From Pseudomonas aestuarii (GTDB taxonomy: Bacteria > Pseudomonadota > Gammaproteobacteria > Pseudomonadales > Pseudomonadaceae), in assembly GCF_027988105.1 (NCBI RefSeq), contig NZ_JAQJZJ010000011.1, positions 62,001-126,000 on the forward strand: 64,000 nt of DNA. Direction: 5' to 3'. The translations under genes were made by a program, and so were the position numbers. Positions 62,123 to 64,000 of this stretch are shown piece after piece. The notes under the pieces were generated by a model. The model searched no databases, was not told where the DNA came from, and saw only the letters and a program-made list of their open reading frames with translations. Within the stretch, counting starts at the first letter, position 1, and every line of letters starts with the position of its first letter.

Positions 62123-63400
62123 ATGCTCAATACCGTCCAGCCGCTGCACTACGACCGGCCAGCACCAGTCCGCCCGCCAGCGCCCGAGCGGCTGACTGAC
62201 CCCATTATCGCCACCCGCTATCGCGGCCTGTCACTCACCAGCCATTTCCAGCCCATATTCAGCATCGCCCATGGCCGCGCGGTGGGCTACGAAGGGCTGA
62301 TTCGGGCCCAGCATGCCGATGGCACGGCCGAGCCGCCGGCCGCCCTGCTGGCGATGCCACGCAATGGCCATGAATGCCTTGAGCTGGATCGCACCTGCCG
62401 AACCCTGCATGTGCACAACTTTGCGCGCCAGGCCACGGGGCAGGCCTGGCTGTTTCTCAACCTGAACTCGCAGTACCTGGTCAGCGAACAGCCAGACATT
62501 GGTTTTACCCGCAACCTGCTGCAGGCAAGCGGTATTCCAGCGCATCGGCTGGTGATCGAAATCATAGAAAGTGAAGTCAGCGATCATGCCCAGCTGAAGC
62601 GCTTCATCAGCCATTTCCGCCAGTTGGGCTGCCTGATTGCCATCGATGACTTCGGCGCAGGGCATTCCAACTTCGACCGCATCTGGGATCTGGAACCCGA
62701 CATCGTCAAGATCGACCGCCGCCTGATCCAGGACGCCGGCAATTCGCGCCGGGTGGAGCGGATTCTCACCGGCATGGTCAGCTTGCTGCATGAGGCTGGC
62801 AGCCTGGTGGTAGTGGAAGGCGTGGAAAGCGAACACGAGGCCCTGGTGGCGATTGCGGCCAACGCCGACATGGTTCAGGGCTTCTATTTCGCCAAACCAC
62901 AGGCCCACATCAATGCGAGCCAGAATTTTGCCACTACCTTCGACAGCCTGCTGCGCGGCCAGCAGTGGAAAAGCGTCAAACGCAACGCCGACCTGCAGCA
63001 CTATGTGCGTGAAATAGAAGGCTTGTTTCGGCAGGCCGTGGCGAACTTTGCCAGCAGCCAGCAGGTTGAGCAAAGCAGTGGCGTGCTTTTCAGCGACCCG
63101 CGCACGGTGCGCTGCTATCTGCTCAATGAGGCGGGCTATCAGGTGTCGCGCAACGTCTATGCGCCGCACTACCAGCAGCAGTTGAATGCGCGCTTTGCCC
63201 CGCTGTTATGTGGCGACAACGCCAACTGGTCGCACAGGCACTACCACTACCGGGCGCTGAAGCAACCGGGGGTCATTCAGATCAGCCGGCCCTATCTGTC
63301 GGTCGCCGATTCACGCATGTGCATCACAGTCTCGCAGACGGTCAAAGTGGGCGGTACGCTCTATGTCTTCTGCTGCGACCTGGATTGGCAGGAACAATGA
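62123..63400 (+). CDS. EAL-domain cyclic-di-GMP phosphodiesterase
   Basis: A 425-residue cytoplasmic protein. The EAL domain (about 38-285) has the signature as YEGLIRA (Glu57), with Asn in FLNLNSQYL, EIIESEV, IDDFGAGHSNF, DIVKIDRRLI, VVEGVESEHE and VQGFYFAKP, so all metal and catalytic residues are kept despite EGL for EAL. A C-terminal region of about 140 residues (FRQAVANFASSQQ ... VGGTLYVFCCDLDW) looks like a Cache/PDC-like sensor. No GGDEF domain. It is the last gene of the MCP-NIT-EAL operon, ATG chosen 10 bp after the preceding stop. Confidence 0.9.
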   Translation: MLNTVQPLHYDRPAPVRPPAPERLTDPIIATRYRGLSLTSHFQPIFSIAHGRAVGYEGLIRAQHADGTAEPPAALLAMPRNGHECLELDRTCRTLHVHNFARQATGQAWLFLNLNSQYLVSEQPDIGFTRNLLQASGIPAHRLVIEIIESEVSDHAQLKRFISHFRQLGCLIAIDDFGAGHSNFDRIWDLEPDIVKIDRRLIQDAGNSRRVERILTGMVSLLHEAGSLVVVEGVESEHEALVAIAANADMVQGFYFAKPQAHINASQNFATTFDSLLRGQQWKSVKRNADLQHYVREIEGLFRQAVANFASSQQVEQSSGVLFSDPRTVRCYLLNEAGYQVSRNVYAPHYQQQLNARFAPLLCGDNANWSHRHYHYRALKQPGVIQISRPYLSVADSRMCITVSQTVKVGGTLYVFCCDLDWQEQ

Positions 63401-63514
63401 CCCGGCTCGCCCCACAGGCGATGCGAGCCGGATCATCCGCGTTCGATTGAGAACCTGAGCGAATCGGTCATCACCTGACAAGCCCGCATTGACCTGCAAT
63501 CCTCGCTCGTTTCC

Positions 63515-64000
63515 TCACCGCAACGCCGGCTGCCCTTGCCGCGGTTCGGCGGGAACATAGAACAGCAGGCGATCGGTTTCTTTCTTGACCACGGCGTAAC
63601 ACTCGCAACTCAGTTGCTCGAGTTTGCACCGATCCAGCACGTGGATATGCCCGCGGCTGTATTCGATCACGCCAAGTTTCTGCAACTTGCCGGCGGCCTC
63701 GGTAACCCCTTCGCGGCGCACGCCAAGCATGTTGGCGATCAGTTCCTGGGTCATGACCAACTGGTTGCCTGACAGGCGATCCAGCGATAACAGCAGCCAA
63801 CGGCACAGTTGCTGATCAATCGAATGGTGGCGGTTGCACACGGCCGTCTGCGCCATTTGCGTCAGCAGCGCCTGGGTATAGCGCAACATGAGGTGCAACA
63901 TCTCGCTATGGCGGTTGACCTCATCCTTGAACTGCTTGCCGAGCAAGCGGAAGGCATAGCCGGCGCTCTGCACGATTGCCCTGCTCGGGGTGCTTTCGCC
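63515..64000 (-). CDS. Crp/Fnr-family regulator, 5' end cut by window edge
   Basis: The C-terminal 161 residues of a Crp/Fnr-type regulator are visible; the frame stays open to the right edge, so the start is outside. The dimerisation helix (HLMLRYTQALLTQMAQTAVC) and the winged helix-turn-helix (MTQELIANMLGVRREGVTEA) are clear. Cys residues near the C-terminus (LSCECYAV) do not form an FNR cluster motif. Convergent with the EAL gene. The regulated genes are unknown. Confidence 0.9.
   Translation of the reverse strand, partial: GESTPSRAIVQSAGYAFRLLGKQFKDEVNRHSEMLHLMLRYTQALLTQMAQTAVCNRHHSIDQQLCRWLLLSLDRLSGNQLVMTQELIANMLGVRREGVTEAAGKLQKLGVIEYSRGHIHVLDRCKLEQLSCECYAVVKKETDRLLFYVPAEPRQGQPALR

Overview
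The window is high-GC chromosomal DNA from a Pseudomonas-like gammaproteobacterium. Evidence: the glp genes with a DeoR-type GlpR, a bifunctional PutA of about 1060 residues, divergent metE/metR, umuDC behind a consensus LexA box, Pseudomonas-style REP repeats and a remnant of an MvaT-family protein. Species cannot be set from the sequence alone. No rRNA, tRNA or CRISPR array was seen.

Layout. 0-4 kb: glycerol 3-phosphate metabolism (glpK cut by the left edge, ybaK, glpR, glpD) with GlpR-like operators. 4-9 kb: a secreted alpha/beta hydrolase, metE and metR. 9-17 kb: copper/silver handling (a Met-rich periplasmic protein; a small Cys/Met protein followed by cusC-cusB-cusA, with a CusF-like domain fused to CusB) and a 1-Cys peroxiredoxin. 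17-22 kb: a TetR-MFP-RND drug-efflux set. 22-28 kb: aldo/keto reductase, a divergent class A penicillin-binding protein, a VF530-type protein and a thiol-dioxygenase-like cupin.

28-42 kb is the most interesting stretch: a co-oriented catabolic block. A seven-gene operon encodes a Rieske oxygenase, an aldehyde dehydrogenase, a rubredoxin/rubredoxin-reductase fusion, a FAD amine oxidase, a EutQ-like cupin, an MFS carrier and an M24 protein carrying the metal and catalytic residues of the DMSP lyase DddP. Two BCCT betaine carriers follow as separate units, and a LysR-type regulator lies upstream. A near-identical 15-bp palindrome of T-N11-A form sits 125-158 bp upstream of the start codons of the operon and of both carriers, which defines a candidate regulon. 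I infer uptake and oxidative breakdown of a quaternary ammonium or sulfonium betaine; the substrate is unknown.

42-52 kb: a GYD protein, putP and putA (proline use), an orphan periplasmic binding protein, a DUF2905 protein, a HicA-like protein, and umuDC. umuDC shares one LexA box with a divergent SRAP (YedK/HMCES) gene. 52.8-58.5 kb is a decayed accessory island lying between the intact SRAP gene and a truncated, frameshifted second copy of it. It holds remnants of an aldehyde dehydrogenase, an IS66 transposase and an MvaT-family protein, plus apparently intact genes for a cytochrome c and an alpha-glucan phosphorylase. 59-64 kb: an SH3-domain envelope protein, a three-gene signalling operon (MCP, NIT-like protein, EAL phosphodiesterase) and a Crp/Fnr regulator cut by the right edge.
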